Shown: positions 34,752 to 43,629 of the stretch, one piece after another | Layout of the letters: each line of letters starts with the position of its first letter | How positions within the stretch are numbered: the stretch's first letter is position 1 | Assembly: GCF_001280425.1 (NCBI RefSeq) | Contig: NZ_LIUF01000003.1 | Coordinates: forward strand, 1-64,000 | Origin: Haloarcula rubripromontorii | GTDB lineage: Archaea > Halobacteriota > Halobacteria > Halobacteriales > Haloarculaceae | Direction: 5' to 3' | DNA length: 64,000 nucleotides | The notes under the pieces: model-generated | Seen by the model: the letters and a program-made list of their open reading frames with translations, nothing else | Databases searched by the model: none | Told to the model about the DNA's origin: nothing | Made by a program: the position numbers and the translations under genes

Positions 34752-34909
34752 TCGGTAAATAGTGAATGGTGCCTCTTCGTGAACATCGCCGCAGAGTACA
34801 ACGACTGTGCATCGTCTCCGTACTCCCCAGTTTGGGTGGTGGGTGCCGGCGTCGGACGCACCGTGCCTCGGTGACGCCTACAATAGTCTGCGACAGGCAC
34901 CGCCTTCGT

Positions 34910-35635
34910 TCAACTGTCCACAGATTCTTGTAGCCGCGCGAGGCTGGTCAACACCGGATACGTCCAGAGCTGGTCTTCGTACATATACGTGCAGAACTCG
35001 TGTGTTTCGAACCGATGAACGCTAGAGTGGAGTTGGTCCTGTCGCTCCTGTAAAAGGGCAGCAACGTCGCTCTGGAACGTTTCGCGATACCACTCGGGCA
35101 CGACCGTACTGTCGAGTGTCTCGATGATCTCCCGCAGGCTGCCGTGGTACTCCTGTATCGATTCCTGTTCGATTTTGACAGCGCGGTCCAGCGACGTCCG
35201 TTCGTCGATTGCTTGCTCAGCCGCAGCTACGAGTGACCGTTTGAGCGGCGGGGAAAATCCGACGTTCGTTTCAGGGTGAAACAGTGCTGCGTAGTCCTGT
35301 CCGAACTCGATAGCGACGTTCTCGACTAGCGATTCGTCGTACACTGATTCGTAGTGGTCGACAGCTAGCATCGTGTCGGTGTACGCGTCCCGTAGCGTTT
35401 CGACGGGGTCGGATGCGGATTGTCGGCTTCGCGGACCGACGGGGGAGGAGGGCTGTTCAACGGGGTCGACGGCGCGGAGGCGCTGCAGGAATTCTTCGAG
35501 ACCAGCCTGCTCGGCGGCAAGTTCCGTATGCTCCTCGTCAAGCACAGTGAGAGCCGTCTCTACCGGCTCGAGGATGTGGTCTCGCCATGTGTGCAGGAAC
35601 CACTGTGCGCCGTCCTGCGCAGGCGTCGTTGCCAT
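34910..35635 (-). CDS. Haloarchaeal helical protein (DUF7260-like)
   Basis: This 241-residue acidic, mostly helical protein starts with a helix containing LHTWRDHILEPVETALTVLDEEHTELAAEQAGLEEF. Its layout (helical N-terminus, Pro/Ser linker near 60-75, then LRDAYTDTMLAVDHYESVYDES and a C-terminal ESIQEYHGSLREI segment) fits a family of uncharacterised haloarchaeal proteins that I recall as DUF7260. It has no membrane segment or catalytic motif. It is upstream of the nos operon on the same strand, separated by 245 bases containing the nos promoter, so it is probably unrelated to N2O reduction. Confidence 0.6.
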   Translation of the reverse strand: MATTPAQDGAQWFLHTWRDHILEPVETALTVLDEEHTELAAEQAGLEEFLQRLRAVDPVEQPSSPVGPRSRQSASDPVETLRDAYTDTMLAVDHYESVYDESLVENVAIEFGQDYAALFHPETNVGFSPPLKRSLVAAAEQAIDERTSLDRAVKIEQESIQEYHGSLREIIETLDSTVVPEWYRETFQSDVAALLQERQDQLHSSVHRFETHEFCTYMYEDQLWTYPVLTSLARLQESVDS

Positions 35636-36157
35636 GCTAGTGTATCGTCTGGTAACAACAATAAGTGTTTTAGTTACCGGACAACACCGCTCTGTTCTGG
35701 ACGGCTATTTATATAGTCTCGACGCTGTTGCCGGGCCATCATGCGGTTTCGATCTATCGGTCGTTTCAGAACTCAAAGAATAACAGACGACTCGGAGAAC
35801 AGGCATGATCTATCTACGCTTCCAGAAAGTATCTTTAAGAACTCTCATATACAAACAAAATAACTGATTACAAAAATATAATGCAATACTTTACTATATT
35901 GACGCTGCTTTTGTAAGTATTAGCCAGCTATTTTCGTGTAAAATCTATATTTGGCTACAAAACTACCGTATTTGAATATATTATCTTGAGCGCAAATCTC
36001 GACATTTTCCGGTCCTGTACCCCAGTCAATTGGTTGCCAGGTGGTTTTGACGTGCTAAGTATTGCTACCTGTCAGCTGGTAGCGACTGAGCGGTCGCTCT
36101 GGTCGCTCATCGCTCACATCCGGGTTTTTAAATAATGACGGCAACTCTACTCGGGTA
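35636..36157. other. AT-rich intergenic region between divergent genes
   Basis: About 520 bases without a convincing gene. The segment from about 35820 to 36000 is clearly AT-richer than the rest of the window, with runs such as ACAAACAAAATAAC and ATATAATGCAATAC. Promoters for the DUF7260-like gene (minus) and for the IclR gene (plus; see 36065-36136) are expected here. I see no tRNA, transposase or clear repeat. Confidence 0.6.
36065..36136 (+). promoter_or_regulatory. Dyad cluster and TATA box before the IclR-family gene
   Basis: GAGCG-GT-CGCTC (36088-36099) is a perfect palindrome. It is nested with AGCGAC (36081-36086) and GTCGCT (36093-36098), which pair with each other. A TATA-like TTTTTAAATAAT (36125-36136) is centred about 28 bases before the ATG at 36158, giving a leaderless mRNA. 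The dyads just upstream of the TATA box are likely operators for the IclR protein itself. Confidence 0.5.
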
Positions 36158-36964
36158 ATGACCGACGACGCCGACACACAAAACACGGGCCGACGGATAC
36201 AGTCCGTGGAGAACGCCTGTGAGATCATCGAAGCTGTTCAGGAGTCACAGAGCGCGACGTTGCAGGAACTGAGCGAGCGAATCAAACTCTCCCAGGGAAC
36301 GCTTCACACGTATCTTGCGACGCTGACCGACTGCGGCTTTCTCTCGAAGGACGACGACACGTACCAGCTTGGTTTTCGGTTCGTCACGATGGGCGAACAC
36401 GTCCGCAACGAGACGGAACTCTATACCGCCGGTCAGGAGGAAGTGGACAAGCTGGCGGACAAATCCGGCGAATACGTCCATCTGGTCGTTGAGAACGACG
36501 GGCGCGAAGTCGCCATCTACGAGCGCCGAGGGGAGCATGCCGTCGGGATGGACTATCACCTCCAGTTGCGGGAAGCCCCACAGCATCTCCACGACAGCGC
36601 TTCTGGGAAGGCCATCCTCTCGTGTCTCCCAGACGAGCGTGTCGAGAAAATAATCGACCGAGAAGGGCTCTCACGGCAGACACAGCACACGATTACGGAC
36701 CGAGAGACGCTCTGCGACGAGCTAGAGACCATCCGAGAGCGGGGATACGCGACGAACGACGAGGAAGAAATCCGCGGCCTCCGGGCGGTCGGTGCGCCGA
36801 TACTGGACAACGACGGGACCGTCGTCGGCGCGGTCAGTGTGACTGCACCGACCAGCCGTCTCAAAGGAGCCCGCTTCGACACCGAGATCCCCGAGATGGT
36901 GATGGAAGCTGCGAACCTTATCGAAGTCAATCTCGAAATGACTTCGTTCGATCGCGGCGCGTAA
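36158..36964 (+). CDS. IclR-family transcriptional regulator
   Basis: This 268-residue protein has an N-terminal winged helix (about 13-75: SVENACEIIEAVQESQSATLQELSERIKLSQGTLHTYLATLTDCGFL). The IclR effector-binding domain follows (about 90-260), with the typical GKAILSCLPDERVEKII and GYATNDEEEIRGLRAVGAPI. IclR proteins respond to small catabolites. It is placed before glutamate dehydrogenase, arginase, an aminotransferase and an amino-acid importer, all on the same strand, so control of arginine/ornithine catabolism is the natural inference. Its own promoter carries palindromes suited to self-regulation. Confidence 0.9.
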   Translation: MTDDADTQNTGRRIQSVENACEIIEAVQESQSATLQELSERIKLSQGTLHTYLATLTDCGFLSKDDDTYQLGFRFVTMGEHVRNETELYTAGQEEVDKLADKSGEYVHLVVENDGREVAIYERRGEHAVGMDYHLQLREAPQHLHDSASGKAILSCLPDERVEKIIDREGLSRQTQHTITDRETLCDELETIRERGYATNDEEEIRGLRAVGAPILDNDGTVVGAVSVTAPTSRLKGARFDTEIPEMVMEAANLIEVNLEMTSFDRGA

Positions 36965-37694
36965 TCACGGTGGCTGACACCCATCGCCCCGTGCTGGCGA
37001 CGACCGCTACCCAACAACGGTGTTTGGTCTCCAGGATTTGGATAGCTCAAAACCCTGTTGTGTGATTGTGACTGCGGAACGGAGCGGTTCTCTCGGAGGC
37101 CGGGCCACAATAACAGTCGTACCACCGTTAGGAGTAGGCCGAAATGGCGTCTCCGGCCCGACAGCACGCCTACTGACTGTCTCAGGCGGCTCACAAGGGA
37201 GCCGCCACCAATCCCGGTGGTATGCTCACGGACGGGAGTCTGGCACTGCTATCCTCTGTCTACTTTTGATTTTTTCAAAACGCTATCGACTCTTTTCTTC
37301 GGCACGAAGATTAGATTACACCACACACGCGCCGATATCTTCGCCGTCATGTCCGATTTTATGTCCTCAGTGTAGCTCCTTCTGTTGAATATATCAAGCC
37401 CGGTTTTGCGAAATCTTTCGCACAGACAACGAGATATCGGCTCATAACCCCGCAAGCACTTCTTACGAGAGTATTCAATTGTTTTTGCTATCTTCAAACA
37501 GCTTGTCCCGAATACACTCCCAAATATTTATTAACAATACCGGTTTTGGTGCCGATACACTGTCTCAATCCAGCTATTGGATGCTGACAGTCAGAACGGA
37601 ACCGGCGTGCTGAACAACGCGACGTACTCGCCCCATTGGTCCCGAAGCGAGTGGGAGTACGCACCGGAACCAACAGCCAAACCGATAAACACTC
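36965..37694. other. Long intergenic region before glutamate dehydrogenase
   Basis: About 730 bases with only short frames of random-looking composition. It contains a hairpin-rich stretch (listed separately, 37130-37220). A TATA-like AATATTTA at 37522-37529 precedes the glutamate dehydrogenase ATG by about 170 bases. The palindrome CTGAC-A-GTCAG (37584-37594) and the dyad GTACTC (37624-37629)/GAGTAC (37655-37660) follow. If the TATA is used, the gdh mRNA has a leader of about 140 bases, unusual for this kind of organism. Confidence 0.55.
37130..37222 (+). ncRNA. Candidate structured RNA in the gdh upstream region
   Basis: Several perfect complementary arms lie close together. AGTAGGC (37133-37139) pairs with GCCTACT (37168-37174). 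GGCCG (37138-37142) can pair with CGGCC (37154-37158). GGCGGCTC (37185-37192) pairs with GAGCCGCC (37199-37206) across a 6-base loop. CCACC (37205-37209) can pair with GGTGG (37216-37220). No ORF covers the stretch. Either strand could be transcribed. The evidence is only local complementarity, so this is a candidate. Confidence 0.3.
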
Positions 37695-38978
37695 ATGAGC
37701 ACACAGACGGAGCCACCAGAGCAAGCGTCAGACAAGGACGAATCGCCAATCGCGACTGCCCGCCGCCAACTGGAGCAGGCGGCCGAACACCTCGACCTTT
37801 CCGAGGGGCTGCTTGAGCAGCTCCGCCACCCATCGAAAACCGTCGAGGTGTCTGTCCCGATCCGCCGAGCCGACGGGAGTGTCGAGGTGTTCAACGGGTA
37901 TCGCGTCCAGCACTTCGAGGTTAGAGGACCGTACAAGGGCGGTATGCGATACCACCCGAGCGTCTCCGCAGAGGAGTGTACGGCGCTGGCGATGTTGATG
38001 ACGTGGAAGTGTGCGGTGATGGACCTTCCCTTCGGCGGTGCGAAGGGCGGCATCGTCGTCGACCCGTCGACGCTCAATCAACAGGAAACCGAGCAACTGA
38101 CCCGCCGGTTCGCCGAGGAACTACGCGAAGTCGTCGGGCCGACGAAGGACATCCCCGCACCTGATATGGGGACCGACGAGCAGACCGTCGCCTGGTTCAT
38201 GGACGCGTATTCGATGCAGGAAGGCGAGACAGTCCCCGGCATCGTGACCGGCAAACCAACAGCGGTCGGCGGCACACACGGCCGTGAGGAGGCACCCGGC
38301 CGAAGCGTCGCTATCGTCGCCCGCGAAGCGCTCGAGTATTACGACGGAACCATCGACGGCGCTACCGTCGCTGTACAGGGCTTCGGTGCTGTCGGCGCGA
38401 ACGCCGCACGCCTGCTCGACTCCTGGGGCGCGTCCGTCGTCGCTGTCAGTGACGTCGACGGCGGAATCTACGACGAATCCGGCCTCGATGTCGAATCAAT
38501 CTCCGCTGACGGCGACGAACACGGCCAGCTGGGGGACGTTGACGCACCGCGTCAGCTATCCAACGCCGAACTGCTGGAACTCGATGTCGATGTCCTCATT
38601 CCCGCAGCGGTCGGGAATGTCCTGACCAAAGAAAACGCTGCGGACGTGCAGGCAGGCATTATCGTCGAAGGGGCGAACGGGCCGACAACGACAGCAGCCG
38701 ACGCCGTGTTCAAAGAGCGCGATATCCCAGTTATCCCAGACATTCTCGCCAACGCCGGTGGTGTCACTGCGAGCTACTTCGAGTGGCTCCAGCACATCAA
38801 CCGACGGAGCTGGTCCCGCGAGGAGGTCAACGAAGAACTTGAGGCCGAAATGCTCGATGCCTGGGCGGCGCTCCAGACCGAAGTCGAGGACCGCGATGTG
38901 ACGTGGCGAACGGCGGCCTATATCGTCGCGCTCTCTCGAATCGGTGACGCTATGAACGCCCGCGGGCTATGGCCGTAG
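37695..38978 (+). CDS. gdhB: Glutamate dehydrogenase
   Basis: This 427-residue Glu/Leu/Val dehydrogenase has the substrate-binding YKGGMRYHP, the catalytic lysine region [16 protein letters not shown] and [17 protein letters not shown]. The Rossmann loop is [17 protein letters not shown], and the late motif is VEGANGPTT then [12 protein letters not shown]. It converts glutamate to 2-oxoglutarate and ammonia or the reverse. Length matches hexameric archaeal enzymes. Arginase follows after six bases and an aminotransferase after that, so it probably recycles the glutamate formed by ornithine transamination. Symbol and isoform are tentative because haloarchaea carry several paralogues. Confidence 0.93.
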   Translation: MSTQTEPPEQASDKDESPIATARRQLEQAAEHLDLSEGLLEQLRHPSKTVEVSVPIRRADGSVEVFNGYRVQHFEVRGPYKGGMRYHPSVSAEECTALAMLMTWKCAVMDLPFGGAKGGIVVDPSTLNQQETEQLTRRFAEELREVVGPTKDIPAPDMGTDEQTVAWFMDAYSMQEGETVPGIVTGKPTAVGGTHGREEAPGRSVAIVAREALEYYDGTIDGATVAVQGFGAVGANAARLLDSWGASVVAVSDVDGGIYDESGLDVESISADGDEHGQLGDVDAPRQLSNAELLELDVDVLIPAAVGNVLTKENAADVQAGIIVEGANGPTTTAADAVFKERDIPVIPDILANAGGVTASYFEWLQHINRRSWSREEVNEELEAEMLDAWAALQTEVEDRDVTWRTAAYIVALSRIGDAMNARGLWP

Positions 38979-38984
38979 CAACGG

Positions 38985-39932
38985 ATGTCGCTTCAGTCTA
39001 CTCACTCACGAGACCACAGTCGTCCCACGTCACCTGTCGCGGTGCTCGGTGTCCCGTTCGCGCTCGGTGCTGACCGGCGCGGCGTCGACATGGGTCCGTC
39101 GGCGATTCGCTACGGCGGCCTCAGTACCGCACTCGATACGGCTGGTGTCGAATACACTGACGCCGGAGACCTCTCACCGCCGATGTTAGAGTCGCAGCCG
39201 GCAGCCACTGCTGACGGTGCGAAGTACCTCGATGCTATCGCGGACATGACCGACACCCTTGCCGACCGGGTGGCGACCGAAATAGCCGACGGGAGCGTGC
39301 CGCTGGTGTTAGGCGGTGACCACTCTATCGCAATGGGCACGATGCGCGGTGCGGCCCGGACGGCCGACCTCGGCGTCATCTGGTTCGACGCCCACGGCGA
39401 TTACAACACCCCGACCACGTCGCCCAGCGGGAACGTTCACGGGATGCCGCTTGCGGCCGCCCACGGGTACGGCGACTTCGCAGAGATGCCGTGGGCCACC
39501 GCCCCGAACGTCGCCGAGGAAAACACCGTCATCGTCGGCGCGCGGAGCCTCGATACCGACGAACGAGCGGTCCTCCGCGAGAGCGATATCTCCGTCTTTA
39601 CTATGGCGGACATCGATAAACGGGGTATCGGCTCAGTCACCGACGAGGCACTCGACATCGCGACCGACGGGGCGGATGCCATCCACGTGAGCCTCGACCT
39701 CGACTGGCTTGACCCGGACGATGCACCGGGAGTCGGGACACCGGTTCCGGGCGGGGTCACGTACCGCGAGGCGCATACGGCGATGGAACGGGTCGCCGAC
39801 CGCGACGCCGCCGAATCGGTGCTGCGCTCGCTCGATGTCGTCGAAGTCAACCCCATCCTCGACCAGCGCAACACGACAGGTGAGCGGGCGGCCGAACTCG
39901 CCGCCAGCGCGTTCGGCAAGCGGATTCTGTAG
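38985..39932 (+). CDS. rocF: Arginase (ureohydrolase family)
   Basis: This 315-residue ureohydrolase has all manganese-binding motifs: GGDHSIAMG, WFDAHGDYNTP and SLDLDWLDPDDAPG. The stretch TPTTSPSGNVHGMPL is characteristic of arginases rather than agmatinases, so I call it arginase, forming ornithine and urea from arginine. It begins six bases after the glutamate dehydrogenase stop and precedes a class III aminotransferase, reproducing the RocF-RocD-RocG catabolic logic. Agmatinase activity is the main alternative. Confidence 0.88.
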   Translation: MSLQSTHSRDHSRPTSPVAVLGVPFALGADRRGVDMGPSAIRYGGLSTALDTAGVEYTDAGDLSPPMLESQPAATADGAKYLDAIADMTDTLADRVATEIADGSVPLVLGGDHSIAMGTMRGAARTADLGVIWFDAHGDYNTPTTSPSGNVHGMPLAAAHGYGDFAEMPWATAPNVAEENTVIVGARSLDTDERAVLRESDISVFTMADIDKRGIGSVTDEALDIATDGADAIHVSLDLDWLDPDDAPGVGTPVPGGVTYREAHTAMERVADRDAAESVLRSLDVVEVNPILDQRNTTGERAAELAASAFGKRIL

Positions 39933-40024
39933 TTCTTTTCGAACCGCAGCAGGTCCCCAGTCGTGTGGCCGCACGCTGGCCTGGAACACAGTGATTTATT
40001 ACCAATGATTGCCACTGTGATAAC

Positions 40025-41347
40025 ATGGACCGCAATACTGCAGAGCCGCGTGTCGATAGTCTGCCCGGCCCACAGAGCAGCGAATGGGTCGAGTACCACC
40101 ACGAGACCGCCGCGCCGAGTACGTACGTGTACGATTTCGTCTGGGACATCACCGAGGACGCAATCGGTCCGTTCTGTACAGATGCGGACGGCAACGTCCT
40201 GCTGGATTTCACATGCCACGTCGCCGCGTCGCCGCTCGGGTACAACAACCCGAAGGTCCTCGACCGGGCCGACGAGTTCGACATGGTCGACCCGCTGAAA
40301 ATCGCCGGTCAAGACTTCTACGTCAGCACCGGTGGTTCGCCCGACGAAACGTCGCTGCCGGGTCCTGCCCACCTGATGGATCGACTGACCGACATTACCA
40401 GCCATTACGACTTCGACACCGTCTTCCTCTCGAACTCCGGTGCTGAGGCAGTCGAGAACGCGATGAAGATCTGTTACGATAACTGCGAGACGCCGAAATA
40501 CGGCATTACTTTCGACGGCGCGTTCCACGGACGGACCCTCGGGGCGCTTTCACTGAACCGTTCGAAGTCCGTCTACCGACGGAAGTTCCCCGAACTCAGC
40601 GGCATTCACGACGTGGAGTACTCAGAGGCCGGTGTCGAGCGCCTCCGTTCGAAACTCGACGCGGATACCGGCCATATCCCGCCCGAAGAAGTCGCGTTCC
40701 TCATTCTGGAGCCGATACAGGGCGAAGGCGGCTATCGCGTCCCGAGCCCCGAGTTCCTCTCGGCCGTCGACGACCTCTGCCGGGAACACGACATCCCGAT
40801 CATCGCTGACGAAATCCAGTCGGGAGCCGGCCGCACTGGCGAGATGTGGGCCGTCGACCACTACGACATCGAACCGGATGTCATCACGAGCGCCAAAGCG
40901 CTCCGGGTCGGCGCGACCATCTCCCGGTCGGACATCTTCCCATCCGAAACGTCGCGGCTCTCCTCGACGTGGGGGGCCGGCGACATCCTCGGCTCGATGC
41001 GTGGCGCACTGACTCTCGCCGCTATCGAGGACCACAACCTGCTGGACAACGCCGCCGAGAAGGGGACGTACTTCATGGACCGACTCCGCGATATCTCGGC
41101 AGACCGTCCGCTGGTCGAAGACGTTCGCGGCCTCGGCCTGATGACCGCGGTGGAGTTCGATACGCCTGATCGCCGCGACGCCGTGATGGAAACCGCGCTC
41201 CAGCACGGCCTCCTCACGCTCGGCTGTGGCCAGAAATCCCTCCGACTGCTCCCGCCACTTGATGTCACCGAGCGCGAACTGGAACTCTGTGTCGACATCC
41301 TCGATTCGGTCTTTACCGAGGTTGCAGACGCTGTCGCGTCGGCCTAA
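40025..41347 (+). CDS. Class III aminotransferase, probable ornithine-type
   Basis: This 440-residue PLP enzyme has the fold-type I class III features: FLSNSGAEAVENAMKIC, TFDGAFHGRTLGALSL, EPIQGEGGYRVP, the metal/PLP Asp in IIADEIQSGAGRTG and the PLP lysine in SAKALRVG. The archaeal branch with this N-terminus includes ornithine delta-aminotransferase, GABA/lysine aminotransferases and some racemases. Placement after arginase favours ornithine as substrate, giving glutamate semialdehyde and glutamate. No P5C dehydrogenase is in the window. A TATA-like ATTTATTACC occurs about 30 bases before the ATG, so it may have its own promoter. Confidence 0.85.
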   Translation: MDRNTAEPRVDSLPGPQSSEWVEYHHETAAPSTYVYDFVWDITEDAIGPFCTDADGNVLLDFTCHVAASPLGYNNPKVLDRADEFDMVDPLKIAGQDFYVSTGGSPDETSLPGPAHLMDRLTDITSHYDFDTVFLSNSGAEAVENAMKICYDNCETPKYGITFDGAFHGRTLGALSLNRSKSVYRRKFPELSGIHDVEYSEAGVERLRSKLDADTGHIPPEEVAFLILEPIQGEGGYRVPSPEFLSAVDDLCREHDIPIIADEIQSGAGRTGEMWAVDHYDIEPDVITSAKALRVGATISRSDIFPSETSRLSSTWGAGDILGSMRGALTLAAIEDHNLLDNAAEKGTYFMDRLRDISADRPLVEDVRGLGLMTAVEFDTPDRRDAVMETALQHGLLTLGCGQKSLRLLPPLDVTERELELCVDILDSVFTEVADAVASA

Positions 41348-41406
41348 CCCTCGCCACTTCTGCGGTAACCGAAATGTTAAAATATGACTGATTCGACTGT
41401 GGCACT

Positions 41407-42195
41407 ATGCCACGAGAGGCACGCGTAGACAGACGGAGGTATCTGCAGGCAATCGGTGGCACTGTCGCGACCCTGTCGGTCGCCGGCTGTCAATCGGGCA
41501 GCGGTGACTCACAGACGCTCACTGCGGGCACAGCGCCGGGCTTTCCGCCGTTTGAGATGAAACAGGACGGCGAACTCGTCGGCTTCGACGTCGAGCTACT
41601 GGAAGCCGTTATCGCGGCGACGGAGTACGAGCTGAGCGGCTGGGAGGAACTGGAGTTCAAATCACTCATCCCAGCGTTGAACAACGGAAATGTCGACGTC
41701 GTCGCGGCTGGCATGACGATAAACGATGACCGCGACGAGGCAATCGACTTCTCTGACCCGTACTACAGCTCGAATCAGGCTATTATCGTCCGGGAGAACG
41801 GGTCGTTCTCGCCGTCGTCGCTGGCTGACCTCTCCGGGGCGACGGTCGGGGCACAGAAAGGGACGACTGGTGAATCTGTTATCAAAGACCAGCTCATCGA
41901 AGCCGGGACGATTCAGGCGTCTCAGTACAACGCGTACGGCAACTACGTGCTCGCCGTCGAGGACCTGCTGAACGAAAACGTCGATGTCATCATCATCGAT
42001 GTCCCCGTGGCGAACTCGTTCGTGGCAAATCGCCCCATCAAGTCTGCGTTCGTCCACGAGACTGGCGAGCAGTTCGGCTTCGGGATTCAGTCCGGTAACG
42101 ACGAACTCGCGGGCGCGCTCAACAGCGGGCTGACCACAGTTGAGGACGACGGGACGTACCGGGACCTGACCGAGAAGTGGTTCGGACAAAAGTGA
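41407..42195 (+). CDS. Polar amino-acid ABC transporter, binding lipoprotein
   Basis: This 262-residue family-3 solute-binding protein has a twin-Arg region (RRRYLQAIGG), a lipobox (SVAGC) and then the amino-acid-binding pattern TAGTAPGFPPFEMKQDGELVGFDVELLEAV. It also has VVAAGMTINDDRDEAIDFSDPYY and VGAQKGTTGE. It would capture a polar amino acid outside the cell and deliver it to the two permeases that follow. The preceding arginine catabolic genes point to arginine/ornithine as ligand. A TATA-like GTTAAAATATG precedes the ATG by about 30 bases. Confidence 0.9.
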   Translation: MPREARVDRRRYLQAIGGTVATLSVAGCQSGSGDSQTLTAGTAPGFPPFEMKQDGELVGFDVELLEAVIAATEYELSGWEELEFKSLIPALNNGNVDVVAAGMTINDDRDEAIDFSDPYYSSNQAIIVRENGSFSPSSLADLSGATVGAQKGTTGESVIKDQLIEAGTIQASQYNAYGNYVLAVEDLLNENVDVIIIDVPVANSFVANRPIKSAFVHETGEQFGFGIQSGNDELAGALNSGLTTVEDDGTYRDLTEKWFGQK

Positions 42196-42199
42196 GGCC

Positions 42200-42880
42200 A
42201 TGGCAGCAATCCTACTCCAGACCGCTGACTGGCTGTTCGTCATCGACAACTTGGGCCTGTTGCTCGGCGGGACAGCTGTCACCATCGCACTCACTGTCGC
42301 CAGTATTCTCCTGGGATTCACCATCGGGTTCCCGGCCGGGGCGATAGAGGTGTACGGCTCGGAACGGGCCAGTCGGCTGGTCGAGCAGGTCGGGGTTGTC
42401 CTTCGCGGCACCCCGCTGCTGGTCATCATTATGGTCCTGTACTTCGGCCTGTCCGTTTCCAGCAGCGCGTTCGTCACGGCGACTATCGCGCTCGGCCTCC
42501 GGAGCGCCGCCTACCAGTCCCAGATTTTCCGCGGTGCGCTCCAGAGCGTCGACGATGGGCAACTGGAAGCGGCACGCGCCGTCGCGATGTCCCGATTCGA
42601 AGCGATTCGGCACGTCGTCGTCCCGCAGGCGCTCCGTCGGAGTGTGCCGGGATTCCAGAACGAGTTCACTATCGTCCTCAAGGACACGAGCATCGCCATT
42701 GTCATCGGCATCGGCGAGCTGCTGACGACGGGCCAGAACCTCTACGAAGGCGGACAGTCGACCGCAGCGCTGGAGATATTCCTCGCCGTCAGCCTCGTCT
42801 ACTTCGTGCTGACGTTTGCGACGAACCGGTCGCTCGACAGACTCAGTGACTACTACGCAGTACCGGAGGGAACAACATGA
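42200..42880 (+). CDS. Polar amino-acid ABC transporter, permease 1 (HisMQ type)
   Basis: This 226-residue permease has about five membrane helices and the family EAA loop (DDGQLEAARAVAMSRFEAIRHVVVPQAL). It begins four bases after the binding-protein stop, and its stop overlaps the ATPase start. LRSAAYQSQIFRGAL is the conserved HisM-type helix. It should pair with the second permease at 43626 as a heterodimer. Confidence 0.9.
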   Translation: MAAILLQTADWLFVIDNLGLLLGGTAVTIALTVASILLGFTIGFPAGAIEVYGSERASRLVEQVGVVLRGTPLLVIIMVLYFGLSVSSSAFVTATIALGLRSAAYQSQIFRGALQSVDDGQLEAARAVAMSRFEAIRHVVVPQALRRSVPGFQNEFTIVLKDTSIAIVIGIGELLTTGQNLYEGGQSTAALEIFLAVSLVYFVLTFATNRSLDRLSDYYAVPEGTT

Positions 42881-43629
42881 CACAGCCACTACTTTCAATC
42901 GACGACCTGCACAAGTCCTACGGGAGCGAAGAAGTACTGGAAGGCGTTGACCTCGAAATGGACCAGGGCGACGTGACGGTTCTCATCGGTCCGAGCGGCT
43001 CAGGGAAGTCAACGCTGCTCCGGTGTGTGAACCGCCTGACCGAGATCAACAGTGGTCAAATCGCTCTTGAGGGGCAGGACGTGACCGGGGCCGACACCGA
43101 CGTCAACGAACTGCGAAAGCAAGTCGGCATGGTGTTTCAGGATTTCAATCTCTTTGCGCACCTGACGGCGCTCGAAAACGTCACTCTCGGCCCGAGAAAA
43201 GTGCTCGGCATGGACGCTGCTGACGCCGAGGCGGCCGGACGGGACCACCTCGAACAGGTCGGATTGCTGGAACAGGCGGACTCGTACCCCGCTGAACTCT
43301 CCGGCGGACAGAAACAGCGCGTCGGCATCGCTCGCGCACTCGCGATGGACCCAGACCTGTTGCTGTTTGACGAGCCGACCAGCGCACTTGACCCCGAACT
43401 CGTCGGCGAAGTCGTCGAGGTAATGCGTGACCTCGCCGCCGAGGGCATCACGATGCTCGTCGTCAGCCACGAGATGGACTTCGCCCGGTCGGCCGCATCC
43501 GACATCGTGTTCCTCGACGACGGTGAAATCGTCGAACACGGGCCGCCGGAGCAACTGTTCCAGAACCCCACAGCGGACCGAACCGAGCAGTTCCTGAGCA
43601 GATTGCACGCACACGAGGCGACGCCATGA
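42877..43629 (+). CDS. Polar amino-acid ABC transporter, ATPase
   Basis: This 250-residue ATPase has Walker A GPSGSGKSTLLRC, Q-loop VFQDFNLFAHLTALENV, signature LSGGQKQRVGIARAL, Walker B LLLFDEPTSALDPE and switch His SHEMDF. It belongs to the GlnQ/HisP group. It overlaps the first permease by four bases and the second permease start by four, so the three are translated together. Confidence 0.95.
   Translation: MTQPLLSIDDLHKSYGSEEVLEGVDLEMDQGDVTVLIGPSGSGKSTLLRCVNRLTEINSGQIALEGQDVTGADTDVNELRKQVGMVFQDFNLFAHLTALENVTLGPRKVLGMDAADAEAAGRDHLEQVGLLEQADSYPAELSGGQKQRVGIARALAMDPDLLLFDEPTSALDPELVGEVVEVMRDLAAEGITMLVVSHEMDFARSAASDIVFLDDGEIVEHGPPEQLFQNPTADRTEQFLSRLHAHEATP

Noticed and set aside
37577-37816. 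79-codon plus-strand frame overlapping the gdh start
   Set aside because: It overlaps gdh in another frame and has no protein-like features.
42011-42022. Second CGAA-N4-TTCG match
   Set aside because: It lies inside the amino-acid-binding protein gene and is best explained by chance and codon use.
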